DNA of 6,600 nucleotides from an uncultured Dechloromonas sp. (lineage in GTDB: Bacteria > Pseudomonadota > Gammaproteobacteria > Burkholderiales > Rhodocyclaceae), in NCBI GenBank assembly GCA_946477505.1, contig CAMKYP010000220.1, forward strand, positions 1 to 6,600, read 5' to 3'. The translations under genes and the position numbers were made by a program. Below the pieces are notes generated by a model that saw nothing but the letters and a program-made list of their open reading frames with translations, was not told where the DNA came from and searched no databases. Every line of letters starts with the position of its first letter. Position 1 is the stretch's first letter. Shown piece by piece: positions 5,346-6,600 of the stretch.

Positions 5346-6563
5346 ATGGCCTCAAATGGCAAAGCGGTGTGGATGGCTGTCGTTGCCTCTTTGGCGATGA
5401 TTGGCGGGGTGCTTGCATGGGAGCCGGTAGCTCGTTCTTCAGCCATCATAGGTGTCTATATATTGTTGCTTGTCGGCTGGGTGGTGCTTGCCTTGCATTC
5501 GGGAAAGGCGATGGTGGCCGGTTTGGCGACGAGCGACGCGGCCAGCGCTCACCGGAAAATCGTCGAGCGAAGCGGCGAGGCAATCATGCATGTATCGGCA
5601 GAGGCTTCCAGGCAGGTCGCTGAAATGCGCAATGAAATCCAGCGGACGCAGGTTATTTTGGGTGAGGCGATTGAGAAGCTGGTGGCTAGTTTTCATGGCA
5701 TGAATGCTCAACTCCAGCGCCAGCAGGCATTGGGAATGCTGATCATCAGTGGCGGAGGCGAAGAGGGGGCGGTCAGCGAATTTCAAAATTTTGCGGCCAA
5801 GACCTCGGCTACGCTGCGTCAATTCGTTGATAGTGTCGTTGAGAACTCCAGGCTAGCCATGTCTCTGGTTGAAATGACCGATCGCATCATCCAGCAGATG
5901 AGCGAGGTCCGGGGTATGCTGGGAGAAATCGAAGGGATCGCCAAACAGACTAACCTGCTGGCACTTAATGCGGCGATTGAGGCGGCGCGCGCCGGTGAGG
6001 CGGGGCGGGGATTTGCGGTCGTGGCTGATGAGGTCAGGGATTTGTCCGGTCGGACCAATCATTTCAGTCAGCAAATTCGGGATTCTCTGAGCAAGATGCA
6101 GGCAACGATCGAGGCTACCGAAAAAGCCATCAACCAGATGGCAGCGCAGGATATGACATTTGCGCTTACCTCGAAGAGCGATGTCGAGCTTGCCATGGTC
6201 GGTATTACTGAGATGAATCGGCGCACCGAGGGGAGCGTGGCTGAGTTGAACACCATCGCGGATCAGGTGGAGAAGTCACTGAATCAAGCCATCATGTCGC
6301 TACAGTTTCAGGATATGGTGACCCAGCTGTTGGGGCATGCCGGGTGCCGTCTGGATGTGTTGGATGAAATTCTGGTCGATGAGCAGCGGATGGCAGGCAT
6401 CATGAACGATACCGCGAATTCGGAGGCTGCATTGGCCGCCCTTTCAGAAATCTGCCTTCATGTTGACCAGATTTCGCAAAAAATGGGTGTGATTTCTCAA
6501 AAAGTTGATAATAATCCGGTTAATCAAACAGGCTTTGCCAGTGGCGAAGTCGAGTTGTTCTGA
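5346..6563 (+). CDS. Methyl-accepting chemotaxis-like protein without sensory domain
   Basis: This 405-residue protein has two closely spaced membrane spans (about 7-24 and 32-50) joined by a few residues, so there is no periplasmic ligand domain and no evident HAMP domain. A predicted coiled coil follows (about 65-195). The chemoreceptor signalling tip is intact: IAKQTNLLALNAAIEAARAGE and GRGFAVVADEVR at about 198-231, the region that binds CheA and CheW. The descending helix departs from canonical receptors (AAQDMTFALTSKSD, 266-279) and contains FQDMVTQ at 321-327, resembling the CheZ motif FQDLTGQ in which Asp143 and Gln147 act on CheY-phosphate. The C-terminus is acidic and hydrophobic (GEVELF) with no NWETF-type CheR-binding pentapeptide. 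It lies 34 bases after motB and 18 bases before a probable cheY, so it is likely cotranscribed with both. The receptor-like signalling domain is certain. Its actual role (receptor, CheA/CheW scaffold or CheY regulator) is not. Confidence 0.9.
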   Translation: MASNGKAVWMAVVASLAMIGGVLAWEPVARSSAIIGVYILLLVGWVVLALHSGKAMVAGLATSDAASAHRKIVERSGEAIMHVSAEASRQVAEMRNEIQRTQVILGEAIEKLVASFHGMNAQLQRQQALGMLIISGGGEEGAVSEFQNFAAKTSATLRQFVDSVVENSRLAMSLVEMTDRIIQQMSEVRGMLGEIEGIAKQTNLLALNAAIEAARAGEAGRGFAVVADEVRDLSGRTNHFSQQIRDSLSKMQATIEATEKAINQMAAQDMTFALTSKSDVELAMVGITEMNRRTEGSVAELNTIADQVEKSLNQAIMSLQFQDMVTQLLGHAGCRLDVLDEILVDEQRMAGIMNDTANSEAALAALSEICLHVDQISQKMGVISQKVDNNPVNQTGFASGEVELF

Positions 6564-6570
6564 ATATATC

Positions 6571-6576
6571 GAGAGG
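6571..6576 (+). promoter_or_regulatory. Ribosome binding site of the last, truncated gene
   Basis: GAGAGG lies 5 bases before the ATG at 6582 and supports translation of the truncated final gene. Confidence 0.7.
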
Positions 6577-6581
6577 TAACG

Positions 6582-6600
6582 ATGGCAAAAACCGTTCTAG
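6582..6600 (+). CDS. Start of a probable CheY-like response regulator, 3' end outside window
   Basis: Only six full codons are visible (MAKTVL), 18 bases after the receptor-like gene and preceded by a good ribosome binding site. This fits the beginning of a single-domain response regulator, where MAKTVL is typically followed by a VDDS-type acidic stretch. The motility and chemotaxis neighbours favour cheY. The call rests on context and a short prefix, so the product is a guess, although the presence of a gene start is well supported. Confidence 0.6.

Noticed and set aside
1..6600. CRISPR arrays, insertion sequences, tRNA or rRNA genes
   Set aside because: I saw no spaced direct repeats, transposase-like frames, terminal inverted repeats or tRNA-like cloverleaf sequences.

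Overview
The window looks like a betaproteobacterial chromosome, most likely from the Rhodocyclales (a Dechloromonas/Azonexus-like organism). This is inferred from the gene families, the moderately high GC content and the gene neighbourhoods. No database was searched. The organism appears to respire at low oxygen with a cbb3-type cytochrome oxidase and to swim with flagella.

The left part (1-2100) is the end of a cbb3 oxidase assembly cluster on the + strand. It holds ccoG (5' end outside the window), ccoH, and a 47-residue single-span membrane protein resembling DUF3149, closed by a strong rho-independent terminator at about 2061-2099. The middle (2120-3318) holds two convergent genes separated by 5 bp: a TonB-like protein (+) with an SxxxH anchor motif but no exbB/exbD beside it, and a zinc-ribbon Nudix hydrolase (-). 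The intergenic stretch 3319-3479 carries a hairpin with a T-rich tail, a good sigma70-type promoter, and a leader hairpin directly before a 7-G Shine-Dalgarno tract.

The right part (3480-6600) is a motility and chemotaxis operon on the + strand: motA, motB, a chemoreceptor-like protein without a sensory domain, and the first codons of what is probably cheY. MotA and MotB form the proton-driven stator. The receptor-like protein has two short membrane spans, an intact chemoreceptor signalling tip, a helix resembling the CheZ phosphatase motif (FQD-x3-Q), and an acidic-hydrophobic C-terminus. Lying directly before a probable cheY, it could modulate CheY output. That is the most interesting hypothesis here.

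Nearly every stretch is accounted for by these genes. The long antisense reading frames over ccoG and motA look like shadows.
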